64,000 bases of DNA from a bacterium (GCA_021822485.1 JAKAQP010000003.1:1-64000), one strand, 5' to 3'; counted from the first letter of the stretch, positions 51,621 through 61,309 are shown. The notes: generated by a model from the letters alone, not told the origin. Numbers and translations: made by a program.

Positions 51621-54419
51621 TTAACGCATAATTTCGGAAACTACGCTATGGCATCTTCCGCAAACATCGGGATAATCTTCATAAGTTCCGACCGCGGCAT
51701 CATACTTCCAGCACCTTGCGCATTTTTCGCCTTCTGCTTTTTCGACTTCCGCTTCCGTTATATCGGCTTCGGAAGATTCCTTTTTTTGCAGAGCTATACC
51801 CGATACTATAAACAAGTCTTTCAATTCGTCGCCGTTGATTTTACTCAGCATGCCATAGTCTTCATTGCTTGCCTTTAAAACAATCTTCGCCTCTAAAGAA
51901 CTTCCTATAACTTTTTTATCCCTTGCTTTTTCTAATGCGGATAAAACTATATTTCTTATTTCTATTAATTTATCGAACTTTTCTTCTATATCAAAATTTT
52001 CTAAATTTTCGTCGGGTTCATCAAAATTTTCAAAAAATAAACTTTCAGGTTTTAAAGACTTTTTAAAATATCCCCAAGTTTCAGAAGCCGTAAACGGTAT
52101 AATAGGCGCAAGGAACTTAATAAACGAATTTAATGCATAATTCAATACGGTTTGAACGGAACGTCTTTTTATCGAATTTTTTCCTTCTACATACAACATG
52201 TCTTTTACTATATCTAAATAAAAAGAGGAAAATTCTATAAGAAATTTATAAATACCCTGATATACGAGATGAAAATCGTAATTTTCGTAATATCTTAAAA
52301 TATCCTGCGAAATAAGGGTAATCCTGTGCAGCGCGTATTTATCCAATTCCGATAAATTTTCGTATTTTACGGAATTCTCCGTTTCTTGAAAATCGTATAT
52401 ATTTCCCAGCATAAAACGCAAGGTATTTCTTATCTTTCTGTATCCTTCCGAAAGCCTGAGTATTATTTCCTGCGATATCCTCATATCGTTTTTATAGTCT
52501 TCGGATGCCGCCCATAATCTTAAAATATCGGCACCGTATTTATTGATTATTTCATTCGGACTCATCACATTGCCCAGAGACTTCGACATTTTTTTGCCGG
52601 AGCTGTCGACTACAAAGCCATGCGTCAAAACCGTTTTATAAGGAGTCCCATCGTCTGTTCCCACCCCTATTAAAAGGCTTGAATGAAACCATCCCCTGTG
52701 CTGGTCGGAACCTTCAAGGTACAAATCTGCCGGGAATCCCACGGATTTAATCTCTTCGTCGTTTTTAAGAACGCAGTAATAGCTGACGCCGCTGTCAAAC
52801 CATACGTCGAGTATATCTTCTTCTTTTTCAAAATCTTTTGAACCGCACTTTTTGCATTTAACTTCTTTTTTGCTTAAATTTATAAAATATTCGGCGGGCT
52901 TGTCGAACCATACGTCTGCGCCGTATTTATCGAATTCTCCGGCTATTTTAAGCGTAAGGTCGTAATCTATATATGCTTCGCCGCAGTTTTTGCAGTAAAA
53001 TGCCGTTATAGGAACTCCCCACGACCTCTGCCTCGAAACGCACCAGTCGGGTCTTGTTTCAAGCATACCTGAAATTCTGTCTATGCCCCACTTCGGTATC
53101 CACTGTACTTTTTCTATCTCTTCCAACGTTCTTTTTCTTAAATTATTTATTTCCATAGAAACAAACCACTGCTTGGTAGATCTTAAAATTACCGGTTTTT
53201 TGCATCTCCAGCAATGGGGATAGGAATGATCTATTTTTTCTTCCAGAACTAACGCTCCGACTTCTTTAAGTTTTTCTATTACGTGCGGATTAGATTCAAA
53301 TACGTGCATTCCCGCAAACGTTTCTACATCGGCTAAAAACCTGCCTTCGTTGTTTATAGGAGCATAAGCCGGAAGATTATACTTAAGCCCTACGGCATAG
53401 TCGTCGTCTCCATGACCCGGCGCGGTATGCACTAAGCCGGTTCCTGCGTCTTTTTTAACGTGCGTGCCGAGTATCAGAAGCGAATCTCTATCTATAAAAG
53501 GATGCCTGGCTTTTTTATTTTCCAGATTTTTACCGCTGGTTTTGGCTATAATTTTAAAATCGCCGTAGCCGAATTTTTTCATTAATTCTTCGGCAAGGCT
53601 TTCCTCCAGAATAAAAATTTCATCGCCTTTATCGACGAAAACATATTCAAAATCGGGATGCAAAGATATCGCAAGATTTGAGGGCAATGTCCACGGCGTG
53701 GTAGTCCATATTACCGCAAAAACGTCTTTGCCGCCGGTTTTAAAGCTACCTAATATTTCGGAAATATCGGAATTAATCCTGAATTTTACGAAAATAGACG
53801 GCGAAGATTTTTCGGCATATTCTACTTCGGCTTCCGCAAGAGCGGTTTTGCAGGACGAACACCAGTATATAGGTTTGTTTGCCCTATAGAGTCCGCCGTT
53901 TTTTATGAAATCGGCAAGTTTTCTTACTGTATTGGCTTCATAGGCATAATTCATAGTCAGGTAAGGGTCGTCGTATCTTCCTATGCTTCCAAGCCTTTTA
54001 AATTCCTGTTTCTGAATATCGACAAACTTTGCCGCATACTCTCTGCAAAGTTTCCTCTTTTCGCTTTTAGAGATAGAGTCTTTAGATTTTAAAGTCTTAT
54101 CTACGTTGTGTTCTATGGGCAGTCCGTGACAGTCCCAGCCCGGAATAAAAGGAGTATGGTAACCGGACATCAGTTTAAATCTGACTATAATATCCTTTAA
54201 TATTTTATTTAAAGCCGTTCCAAGATGAATGTGTCCGTTTGCGTAAGGAGGTCCGTCATGAAGGATAAAAGTTTTATGCCTGCTTTTCGTTTTCTCCGTT
54301 ATGTTTTTATAAAGTCCGCTTTCCTCCCATTCTTTAAGAAATTTTTCTTCCGTAGCTTTTAAATTAGCCTTCATCGGAAAATCGGTTTTAGGCAGATTCA
54401 GCGTGTCTTTATATTCCAT
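51621..54419 (-). CDS. ileS: Isoleucyl-tRNA synthetase
   Basis: A 932-residue class I synthetase. HIGH region DGPPYANGHIHLGTALNKILKDI, editing domain TTPWTLPSNLAI, KMSKS in GKKMSKSLGN and C-terminal zinc finger CARCWKYDAAVG...CGRCHSVV. Bacterial type 1, full length. No T-box leader was seen in the 160 bases around its start. Confidence 0.97.
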   Translation of the reverse strand: MEYKDTLNLPKTDFPMKANLKATEEKFLKEWEESGLYKNITEKTKSRHKTFILHDGPPYANGHIHLGTALNKILKDIIVRFKLMSGYHTPFIPGWDCHGLPIEHNVDKTLKSKDSISKSEKRKLCREYAAKFVDIQKQEFKRLGSIGRYDDPYLTMNYAYEANTVRKLADFIKNGGLYRANKPIYWCSSCKTALAEAEVEYAEKSSPSIFVKFRINSDISEILGSFKTGGKDVFAVIWTTTPWTLPSNLAISLHPDFEYVFVDKGDEIFILEESLAEELMKKFGYGDFKIIAKTSGKNLENKKARHPFIDRDSLLILGTHVKKDAGTGLVHTAPGHGDDDYAVGLKYNLPAYAPINNEGRFLADVETFAGMHVFESNPHVIEKLKEVGALVLEEKIDHSYPHCWRCKKPVILRSTKQWFVSMEINNLRKRTLEEIEKVQWIPKWGIDRISGMLETRPDWCVSRQRSWGVPITAFYCKNCGEAYIDYDLTLKIAGEFDKYGADVWFDKPAEYFINLSKKEVKCKKCGSKDFEKEEDILDVWFDSGVSYYCVLKNDEEIKSVGFPADLYLEGSDQHRGWFHSSLLIGVGTDDGTPYKTVLTHGFVVDSSGKKMSKSLGNVMSPNEIINKYGADILRLWAASEDYKNDMRISQEIILRLSEGYRKIRNTLRFMLGNIYDFQETENSVKYENLSELDKYALHRITLISQDILRYYENYDFHLVYQGIYKFLIEFSSFYLDIVKDMLYVEGKNSIKRRSVQTVLNYALNSFIKFLAPIIPFTASETWGYFKKSLKPESLFFENFDEPDENLENFDIEEKFDKLIEIRNIVLSALEKARDKKVIGSSLEAKIVLKASNEDYGMLSKINGDELKDLFIVSGIALQKKESSEADITEAEVEKAEGEKCARCWKYDAAVGTYEDYPDVCGRCHSVVSEIMR

Positions 54420-54466
54420 AATAGTATTGTCCTCTTTATTTCCTCATTATTGACGTCAGTATAACT

Positions 54467-55462
54467 TCATTGTGAGCGTATCTCATCTTTATTTACGCAG
54501 TTGATTAAGTCTCCGTTATCTATCCACCCTTTTATATTTTGGGCGCATATGCGCGAAATATCCGCAATAGATTCAAAAGTCGCTCCGCCTATATGAGGAG
54601 TAGCGATAACGTTAAAATGAAAAATTTCATCGCTTATATGAACAGGCTCTTCCCAGAATACGTCAAGGCCTACCCCTTTAATTTTTCCGCTTTTCAACCC
54701 TTTTATCAAAGAATCTTTATTTATTAATCCTGCTCTTCCTACGTTCACGATGCATGCGCCTTTTTTCATCAAATCTACAGTTTCGTCGTTAATTAAATTT
54801 TCCGTATTTTTTTGAAGCGGAACGGCGAGTATAACATAATCCGCCGACGGTAAAATTTTTTTGAAATCTTCGTCGACGGTACCCGCAAACTTAATGCCGC
54901 GTTTTTCCGCATAGCCGGCATCCGGCTTACTGTGCTTCAAACCGTAAATTTCAGGATTAAAAGGTTTTAAAATCTTTATTAATTCCTGCCCTATGCCGCC
55001 CAATCCGACGATTGCAAATTTCTTGTTCGTAATACTGCCGCCTATAGGACGATTTGCAATAGCGTGATTTATAGAATCGACGCATCCGTTGTAATCCCTT
55101 GCTAAGGCTAAAATAAAAAACAGCGATAATTCTGCGACCGAAACGGCGTTAAAAGTACCGGCAGTCGGCACGTTAAACACTAAAACGCCTTTCTTAGACG
55201 CATAATTTATATCGACGTTTTCGTATCCTATGCCGAACTGCTGGATAACTTTTATATCGGAAAAAGATAAAACGTCTTCTCCCACTGGAATTCCCGCATT
55301 AACTATTAAAGCTAAATTTTCTGCGTCTTTAGTGCCGCCCGACTCCTTAATCCAGTTTAAAAAATCTTCTTTATTTGAATAATGCCGCACATTATGGCCG
55401 GCAAGAAAAGGCTTTAAAATATCGTACATTTCCCTTGACCTTAATATTACGGCAATATTCAT
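54467..55462 (-). CDS. D-2-hydroxyacid dehydrogenase
   Basis: A 331-residue NAD-dependent 2-hydroxyacid dehydrogenase. Features: QFGIGYENVDINYASKKGV, NAD-binding VGLGGIGQELIKIL, VNVGRAGLINKDSL, GLDVFWEEPVH and the catalytic His in TPHIGGAT. It is related to phosphoglycerate and hydroxypyruvate dehydrogenases; the substrate is not clear. Not in an obvious operon. Confidence 0.85.
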   Translation of the reverse strand: MNIAVILRSREMYDILKPFLAGHNVRHYSNKEDFLNWIKESGGTKDAENLALIVNAGIPVGEDVLSFSDIKVIQQFGIGYENVDINYASKKGVLVFNVPTAGTFNAVSVAELSLFFILALARDYNGCVDSINHAIANRPIGGSITNKKFAIVGLGGIGQELIKILKPFNPEIYGLKHSKPDAGYAEKRGIKFAGTVDEDFKKILPSADYVILAVPLQKNTENLINDETVDLMKKGACIVNVGRAGLINKDSLIKGLKSGKIKGVGLDVFWEEPVHISDEIFHFNVIATPHIGGATFESIADISRICAQNIKGWIDNGDLINCVNKDEIRSQ

Positions 55463-55522
55463 AATAATTTATTATTTTAAGCTATTCTTAATTTATTAAA
55501 ATAATTTATGTATTATTTTTAA

Positions 55523-55897
55523 CTACTTTTTTGCAGATTTAACTTTCTTATTTGATTTTTTTGAAATTTTTACGGCGAGATTTAAAGTTTTAACCGTCGG
55601 CTGTGCGGTACTGCCTTTTAAAGTACCTTCGCCAATACATAACTGTAATTTTTTATCGTAAGTATATTTATCGGGGCAAATATATATATGATGTTTACTC
55701 TCAAATTTATTAATTTTAGTTGCGGGTAAAGCATCATATCCTTTTAAATTGCCTTTACCGACGCAAAGCTGTAGTTTAGGATTAAACGAATATCCTAGCG
55801 GACAGTAATAATGTCTTGCATATGATATTCCCGAAAAAAAAGATATTGTAAAAATAGAAAGCAATGCCGAAATAGCTAATAACTTAAAACTTTTCAT
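55523..55897 (-). CDS. Secreted protein with two tandem Cys-containing repeats
   Basis: A 124-residue protein that I cannot name. Signal peptide about 1-27 (cleavage after ISYA). The mature part holds two repeats: YYCPLGYSFNPKLQLCVGKGNLKGYDALPATK and YICPDKYTYDKKLQLCIGEGTLKGSTAQPTVK. Each has a CP...LC pair that could form a disulfide. The last 20 residues are Lys/Ser-rich. It may bind a surface ligand or another envelope component; the repeats look like an internal duplication. Confidence 0.65.
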   Translation of the reverse strand: MKSFKLLAISALLSIFTISFFSGISYARHYYCPLGYSFNPKLQLCVGKGNLKGYDALPATKINKFESKHHIYICPDKYTYDKKLQLCIGEGTLKGSTAQPTVKTLNLAVKISKKSNKKVKSAKK

Positions 55898-56049
55898 AAA
55901 TTTACCCCCGTTTAAATTTAATTTTAATTATTATAACACTTAAGGTTTTATTTGTGAAGATTTTTATAAATATCCCAATAAATGCCGCATTGAAAGAAAT
56001 TGCAGGAAATTGCGTTGAAAATAAAAAGTATATAAATTATAATAATAAC

Positions 56050-56436
56050 ATGAAATTAATACATTCCGCCATAAGGACTCGCGATCTTAATAAATCGCTC
56101 GATTTTTACGTTAAAGTTTTTGGATTTGCCGTTAGGGAAAAAAGATATATAGAGGCACATAAAACCACTTTAGTTTTTCTCAAAAGCCGGAATGCTGACT
56201 TTGAAATAGAACTTATCGCCGACGACAATCCGAAACTTCTTAACGATTGTGAAAATTCTTTTGCTCATCTCGCTTTTCAATCCGAAAACATAGACGAAGA
56301 CGCAAAAAAAATAAAAGAAGCCGGCGTAACCTTTTCCAGAGAACCTTTTCTTTCTATGGACAAAAGCATGAAAATCGCTTTTCTTAACGACCCCGACGGT
56401 ATTATGATAGAAATTATAGAATACCTGAAAAAATAA
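56050..56436 (+). CDS. Glyoxalase/VOC-family metalloenzyme (lactoylglutathione lyase-like)
   Basis: About 128 residues of the vicinal-oxygen-chelate fold: LIHSAIRTRDLNKSLDFYVKVFGF, metal-ligand His at residue 6-like position, SFAHLAFQSENIDED, and DPDGIMIEIIEYL with the terminal Glu. It probably detoxifies methylglyoxal or a relative. The track starts at GTG 55954, adding 32 residues unrelated to the family; the ATG at 56050 begins exactly with the domain, though neither start has a strong ribosome binding site. Confidence 0.82.
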   Translation: MKLIHSAIRTRDLNKSLDFYVKVFGFAVREKRYIEAHKTTLVFLKSRNADFEIELIADDNPKLLNDCENSFAHLAFQSENIDEDAKKIKEAGVTFSREPFLSMDKSMKIAFLNDPDGIMIEIIEYLKK

Positions 56437-56475
56437 AGAGGATTTACGGAATATTATAATATCCCGCATAATTTA

Positions 56476-57102
56476 TTATATACCGATACGCCCCATTATT
56501 TCCAAAGCCTCTTCATCTGAAACATCGTACCAATTCTCATAAACCTGGGCAACGGCATGAAAATCATACGGCATCTCTAGAACTACCGTTTCATCGGCTA
56601 ATTTACTTATCTGCACGGCAATATCCCTGCCCGCAACTGGAACGGCTACTACTATCTTTTTAACCCGCTGTTTTTTGCACAACATTATCGCCGCTCTGAC
56701 CGTTGAACCTCCGGCAATTCCGTCGTCTATAAGAATAACCGTTTTATCGGCAAGATTAGGGAGCGGTTTCCCTTTTCTTAAAACAAGAATCCTTCTTTTA
56801 ATTTCATTTTTTTGGGCGGATATTATGCCGTTTATTTCTTTTTCGGAAAGATACCATGACGACTGCCTGTTTATATAAATACTTCCGTCTTCCGCCACTG
56901 CGCCGAAACCGGCTTCGGTATTATCGGGAAAAGGCAGTTTTCTCACGATGATAATCGAAAATTCCGCATTTAAATATTTTGCAACCTCAAAAGCAACCTC
57001 AATTCCCCCTTTCGGAAGGGCAATCACTGTTACATTTTCGCCTTTATATTTTCTTAATGCTATAGCAAGTTTTTCTCCGGCTTCTTTTCTATTTTTAAAC
57101 AT
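56476..57102 (-). CDS. Phosphoribosyltransferase-family protein
   Basis: A 208-residue type I PRTase. The PRPP-binding loop is VILIDDGIAGGSTVRAAI, preceded by VIALPKGGIEVAFEVAKYL and a long insert (AGFGAVAEDGSIYINR...). This subgroup is often found with hydrolases or erythromycin-esterase domains and its substrate is unknown. Convergent with the glyoxalase gene. Confidence 0.82.
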   Translation of the reverse strand: MFKNRKEAGEKLAIALRKYKGENVTVIALPKGGIEVAFEVAKYLNAEFSIIIVRKLPFPDNTEAGFGAVAEDGSIYINRQSSWYLSEKEINGIISAQKNEIKRRILVLRKGKPLPNLADKTVILIDDGIAGGSTVRAAIMLCKKQRVKKIVVAVPVAGRDIAVQISKLADETVVLEMPYDFHAVAQVYENWYDVSDEEALEIMGRIGI

Positions 57103-57460
57103 TTAAAATGGATGGTTTATTAAATACTTCACTTAATTTAAGAATATCCCGTTTATCTGAAAAGTCAAGTTAGATTGCACTTATTTACACGGAATTTTAA
57201 ATTGTCTGCAATAAATCTATGAATAAATTTTATTATGAGATAATCATACAAGATAATACAATTATATATAATTTGGAGTTGCGTTGATAAACGATATAAA
57301 CAAGCATATTGTTGTGTCGTCTCTTTTTATTTAATATGTTTTATGCCTTAAACGGACAAAAAAATGTTTCATATGGTATAATTAAAACATAGATAGAACA
57401 TCAAACATAACTATATTATTATTAATTTTAGGTTGTCAGGATTAAAAGGGGGTAAATAAA
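57103..57460. other. Intergenic region with an extended -10 promoter
   Basis: No gene seen. On the plus strand CGGACA (57353-57358), 18 bases and TGGTATAAT (57374-57382) form a plausible extended -10 promoter for the next gene, which also has a good AAAGGGGG ribosome binding site at 57446-57453. Confidence 0.5.
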
Positions 57461-57988
57461 ATGACGGATGAAAAGAGATGGAATCCTGCGAATATAAAAA
57501 AACATTCGGCAAATGACGAATCCGATGCCTATAAAAACAATTTGTCTTATAAAGATATGTCCGTATGCAAAAGTTGCCATAATATTTATCACAATAAAAG
57601 ATGGGTAAAAGACGAAGAACTTTATAAATCTGTCTTAAAGAAGAAAGAAAATATAAATTATACTATTTGCCCGGCATGTTTAAAAATAAAAACAAAATTT
57701 TACAATGGAGTCGTCGAGTTAAGCGGCGGTTTTTTATTCGAACATAAAAGCGATATTTTAAATCTTATAAATAATACTGCAGAAAAAGCGGATTATATAG
57801 ACCCTTTGGAAAAAATCGAAAATATTGAAGAAAACGAAAAAGAAAAAACTATTACAATATATACTACAAGCGAAGACCTTGCCCAAAGAATCGGAAGAAA
57901 CATAGAAAAAGCATATAAAGGCGAAGTAGATTATTCATTTTCCGAAAGAGATTTATTGTTAAGGGTTTACTGGAAAAGAGAGTCATAA
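57461..57988 (+). CDS. BCAM0308-family zinc-ribbon protein
   Basis: A 175-residue protein resembling the uncharacterised BCAM0308/NMD3-like family. A two-CxxC zinc ribbon (CKSCHNIYHNKRW ... CPACLKIKTKFYNG) is followed by GGFLFEHKSDILNLINN and a C-terminal region SEDLAQRIGRNIEKAYKGEVDYSFSERDLLLRVYWKR. The latter resembles ribosome-associated NMD3-type domains, so a ribosome or translation link is possible. Family name from memory. Confidence 0.65.
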   Translation: MTDEKRWNPANIKKHSANDESDAYKNNLSYKDMSVCKSCHNIYHNKRWVKDEELYKSVLKKKENINYTICPACLKIKTKFYNGVVELSGGFLFEHKSDILNLINNTAEKADYIDPLEKIENIEENEKEKTITIYTTSEDLAQRIGRNIEKAYKGEVDYSFSERDLLLRVYWKRES

Positions 57989-58000
57989 AAATAATTTATT

Positions 58001-58184
58001 TTACTGATTTTTTCGTTCATATGCTTCTATTCCCGAAAAATAATTAATTGCTTTGCATGAGTCCTGTTGACTAAAGACCGGTAAAGAAATATCCACACTT
58101 AACCCTTCGCTTATATCTTTAGACCTAAACTCAGAATTTATTTCAATGTTAATTTTTTCAAAACTTATTTTGTCAAAACTTATT
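58001..58184 (-). pseudogene. Possible gene remnant (C-terminal fragment)
   Basis: An open minus-strand frame without a start codon reads ISFDKISFEKINIEINSEFRSKDISEGL to a TAA at 58001. It contains ISFDKISFEKI, a small direct repeat. It follows the HEPN gene remnant. I do not recognise it; it may be the tail of a deleted gene or chance. Confidence 0.3.
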
Positions 58185-58570
58185 CTATTTTATATTTATT
58201 TTTTTTAAAGCAAATAATTTTACATATTCGGCTATGGCAATAGCTTCTTCTGCATCTTTCTTAGACGGTTCTATAATATCATCATATCTAACTATAACCG
58301 CATAATTTGTTATATCGTCTATATTTAATCTTTCAAGTTCGCTAAAAGCATTATCTATATTTTGCAGGCTTGTAATAATTCCGATATATCATGCGTTTTA
58401 TTAATTTCTTTATTGTTATAAACCAAGTAAGTTTTTAAAAATTTTTCAACCGCCTGTTGACAGTGAAAACAAATTCCTTCTGCGGATGCTTCATTGCTAT
58501 TATATAATATTTTAGCATCTTTTAAATCGTTTTCAGCTTTTTTTAATAAAACGACAACGGATTCTTTCAT
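58185..58570 (-). pseudogene. HEPN-domain protein, frameshifted
   Basis: The track shows a 71-residue ORF ending THDISELLQACKI. Restoring one base near GCCTGC continues LQNIDNAFSELERLNIDDITNYAVIVRYDDIIEPSKKDAEEAIAIAEYVKLF to a stop at 58185, giving a normal HEPN protein of about 128 residues (COG2250-like, with ICFHCQQAVEKFLKTYL). It overlaps the nucleotidyltransferase gene by 4 bases, the usual pair layout. No RX4-6H RNase motif was noticed, so it may be the non-toxic HEPN type. Confidence 0.75.
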
Positions 58571-58902
58571 ATATTTACGCCTTCTTTATTAACGTAATAC
58601 GATAAAAATCCTGTATCGTTTTTTTGATTTTTATATATATCTTTAGATTTAATAACAATATCGTTCGATATGTTATTAACAGCCATTCTTCTACGAATAT
58701 TGCGCAAAATCATTTTCATATCTTCTTTAAATATATTTTTATCAATTACTACAAAAAAATCCCAATCACTGCCTTCTTTATAATCCCCTCTTGCCCTTGA
58801 ACCGAATAAAATTATCCTCTCCACCTCATAGCCGGCTTTTTCGACTTCTTCCATAATTATTTTTTTTGCGATTTCAAGGTTTTTATCTAATGCCTTTTCC
58901 AT
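58567..58902 (-). CDS. MNT-type minimal nucleotidyltransferase
   Basis: A 111-residue nucleotidyltransferase-fold protein with ILFGSRARGDYKEGSDWDFFVVID, the GSR...DxD signature of the MNT/HI0073 group. It is intact, unlike the copy at 11689-11986. Its HEPN partner directly downstream is frameshifted, so an antitoxin or modifier may remain without its partner. Confidence 0.85.
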   Translation of the reverse strand: MEKALDKNLEIAKKIIMEEVEKAGYEVERIILFGSRARGDYKEGSDWDFFVVIDKNIFKEDMKMILRNIRRRMAVNNISNDIVIKSKDIYKNQKNDTGFLSYYVNKEGVNI

Positions 58903-58951
58903 AATTTTATTATAGCATATTTTAATTTATGAAATATTTGTTGGGTCTTGA

Positions 58952-58985
58952 AGCCGCTTACGGACTCCGCCGCGCGGAATCGGCT
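58952..58985. repeat. GC-rich nested hairpin in AT-rich intergenic DNA
   Basis: AGCCG...CGGCT (58952-58956/58981-58985) encloses TCCGC-CGC-GCGGA (58966-58978). The GC content is strikingly different from the flanks. It could be an insertion-sequence end, a small RNA part or a terminator stem; no T tract was noticed. Confidence 0.5.
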
Positions 58986-59094
58986 CACTTTTCAATAAAG
59001 GCGATAAGAGGGTAGATTAATTTATTTTATAATATTTTAAACCTAAACATAATAAATCTTTTTATGTTGTCATTTATAAGTTTTACTTATTTTT

Positions 59095-59619
59095 TTAAAA
59101 CCTCATCATCTCTTCTAACTTTATCCCGTTAAGCACATATACAAATACCGTCCCGACGTAAGCTCCAGTCTTTGCTATTATTCTGTATCCGTAATAATTA
59201 GCGGTCGCTTTGCCGTATTGTCTTGCCTGTTGGATAGTATTATTGATAACAGGTTTAATGCCTTTTGGCAAATTATCCCAGCCAGCCATATTGGTGTTTT
59301 TAACCTCTGCGATATTACCGCCGCATATCTTGTAATTTTCGATAGCCCAATATGCAGGTTTCGGAAAACCCTGCGTGCGTCTTATAATGCTTATGAGTTT
59401 ACAGCCCGACATAGTCGTAGTTAAAGGCAAAGCGTTATAGGTATAAGCTCCGCTGACATAAGTATAAGGACTGCCGGTATTATACACCCGCATCGCAAGT
59501 TTATTAAAATTATGGTCGGACTGGTTGTAGGGCGGGCTTAGGACGGAAAAAGCGCAAACAGAGTTTGCGGAAAATATGACAAGCGAAAGTATTAATATTT
59601 TTATTTGCTTTTTAATCAT
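59095..59619 (-). CDS. Secreted protein of unknown function
   Basis: A 174-residue protein not recognised. Signal peptide about 1-23 (ILSLVIFSANSVCAFS). The mature part is Tyr/Asn/Thr-rich with two cysteines (SGCKLISIIRRTQGFPKPAYWAIENYKICGGN) and a C-terminal hydrophobic stretch. Likely periplasmic or exported. Stands alone, between the HEPN/MNT pair and tRNA-Gln. Confidence 0.6.
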   Translation of the reverse strand: MIKKQIKILILSLVIFSANSVCAFSVLSPPYNQSDHNFNKLAMRVYNTGSPYTYVSGAYTYNALPLTTTMSGCKLISIIRRTQGFPKPAYWAIENYKICGGNIAEVKNTNMAGWDNLPKGIKPVINNTIQQARQYGKATANYYGYRIIAKTGAYVGTVFVYVLNGIKLEEMMRF

Positions 59620-59863
59620 ATCTATCCTATTCCTATACTAATATATGCGATTGCCGGTCGGACTGACTTATATTACTTTACCAATAATATATAATATCAA
59701 ATTTTTAATTAAAAGAACCGATTATTTAAAAAAAAATAAAAATAAAACGATTATCTTTTCCGTATTGAATATCTTGCCGTAAAGAATATTAAAATCGGTT
59801 GATTTAGAAATTACGTCAATGTAGGATATTGCTTGAAATGCCTTAAATAATGCGGTTTTTAAA

Positions 59864-59937
59864 TGGCTGGGGGAGAAGGATTCGAACCTCCGTAATGGGA
59901 GTCAGAGTCCCAGGTCCTGCCGCTAGACGATCCCCCA
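59864..59937 (-). tRNA. tRNA-Gln (anticodon CUG), CCA encoded
   Basis: Minus strand gives TGGGGGA...TCCCCCA acceptor stem, discriminator G and an encoded CCA. Anticodon arm is TGGGA-CTCTGAC-TCCCA with anticodon CTG, and the T loop is GGTTCGAATCC. All four arms fold. Located between two unrelated genes; such tRNAs are common phage or island attachment sites, but no integrase is in the window. Confidence 0.95.
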
Positions 59938-60042
59938 ATTTAAATTTCTTGGAATGAATAGCTGAATAATATTTACAAAATAGATTATATAATATTGCGG
60001 CACTTTAATTCAAGAAAATTTTATGTTAACGATAATTTTATG

Positions 60043-61095
60043 TTAAAATACGCCGTAAATTTTATATCCGCAGAATTTGCATTTTCCTTCGCCTACTTCG
60101 CCGGTCGCTTTAATCACGTTATTTTCCATAATATTATAACCCTGCCTCTTTATTAAAAGTTTTCCGCAGGAAGGACAGGATGTATCTTCATAGCCGTTCA
60201 AACGTATATTTCCGGCATAAATATAACTCAATCCTGCCGACTTACCGATATTATAGGCATTTATTATCGTTTCTTCCTCGGTTACGCGTCCGTCCTGCAT
60301 CTTGTATAAAGGAAAAAACCGCGAAATATGCCACGGCAGATTTTTATCTACCGAAACTATAAAATCCGCTATTTTTTTAATTTCTTCATCATTGTTATTG
60401 TATTCGTCTATTAAAAGGGTAGTCAGCTCTAAATGCACGCCGTTTTTATGAAACAGTTTTACCGATTCAAGCACCGGCTCGAGTCTTCCGCCGCATATTC
60501 TCCTGTAGCTCGTATCGTTAAAAAATTTGATATCGACGTTTGCGGCATCTAAAAGTCCTTTTGCCGCATTTATGGATTCTTCCGTATAATATCCGTTGGT
60601 AACGAAAATATTTTTTAATCCTTTTTTATGGGCTATCTCCATGACGTCTAAACTATAATCGAAAAAAACAGCGGGATCGGTATAGGTGTATGAAATCGAT
60701 TTACAGTTTGCTTTTAATGCATTTTCTACGACGTCTTCAGGCGGCGTCTTTTGCAGTCCATTAAAATATTCGAGATACGACTCAAAATTTTCGTCCCTGT
60801 ATGTTTGAGATATGTCTGCGTTCTGACAGCCTAAACACCTGAAGTTGCATCCTGGGGAAGCGATTGAATACGAATCAGTCCCCGGCATAAAATGAAAAAG
60901 CGGCTTTTTTTCTACCGGGTCTACGCTCTTTGCCACTAAAATACCGTAATTTATAGTATATAAAACGCCGTCTATGTTTGCGATTGTTTTGCAAACGCCC
61001 GTCATGCCATTTTTAATTTTACATTTATGGGCGCATATAAGACATTGCACAAAATCGCCGGATTCTAATTTATGATAAAGCCTGATAGCATTCAT
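60043..61095 (-). CDS. amrS: AmmeMemoRadiSam system radical SAM protein
   Basis: A 350-residue radical SAM enzyme related to pyruvate-formate-lyase activating proteins. The cluster motif is SPGCNFRCLGCQN (CxxxCxxC). N-terminal CLICAHKCKIKNGMTGVC and C-terminal CPSCGKLLIKR...GKCKFCGYKIYG supply extra Cys sets. A MEMO1-family partner lies at 43113-43934; an AMMECR1 protein is not in the window. The reaction is unknown. Confidence 0.88.
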   Translation of the reverse strand: MNAIRLYHKLESGDFVQCLICAHKCKIKNGMTGVCKTIANIDGVLYTINYGILVAKSVDPVEKKPLFHFMPGTDSYSIASPGCNFRCLGCQNADISQTYRDENFESYLEYFNGLQKTPPEDVVENALKANCKSISYTYTDPAVFFDYSLDVMEIAHKKGLKNIFVTNGYYTEESINAAKGLLDAANVDIKFFNDTSYRRICGGRLEPVLESVKLFHKNGVHLELTTLLIDEYNNNDEEIKKIADFIVSVDKNLPWHISRFFPLYKMQDGRVTEEETIINAYNIGKSAGLSYIYAGNIRLNGYEDTSCPSCGKLLIKRQGYNIMENNVIKATGEVGEGKCKFCGYKIYGVF

Positions 61096-61309
61096 TTTTA
61101 ATTAATTATCAATTAATTTATAATTTAATTTTAACCGATTACTATTATATCATAGCGTCTTAAACTAATTATCCTATATTAATTATACATTAAATTTTTA
61201 AATTATTTCTTAGATATATATTTTAAAATTGCATTTTATTTTTTATTTATGTAAAATTAATTTCAAGTTTAATTTAATAAAATTTATTTAAAAGATTAAA
61301 GGTGCAAAT

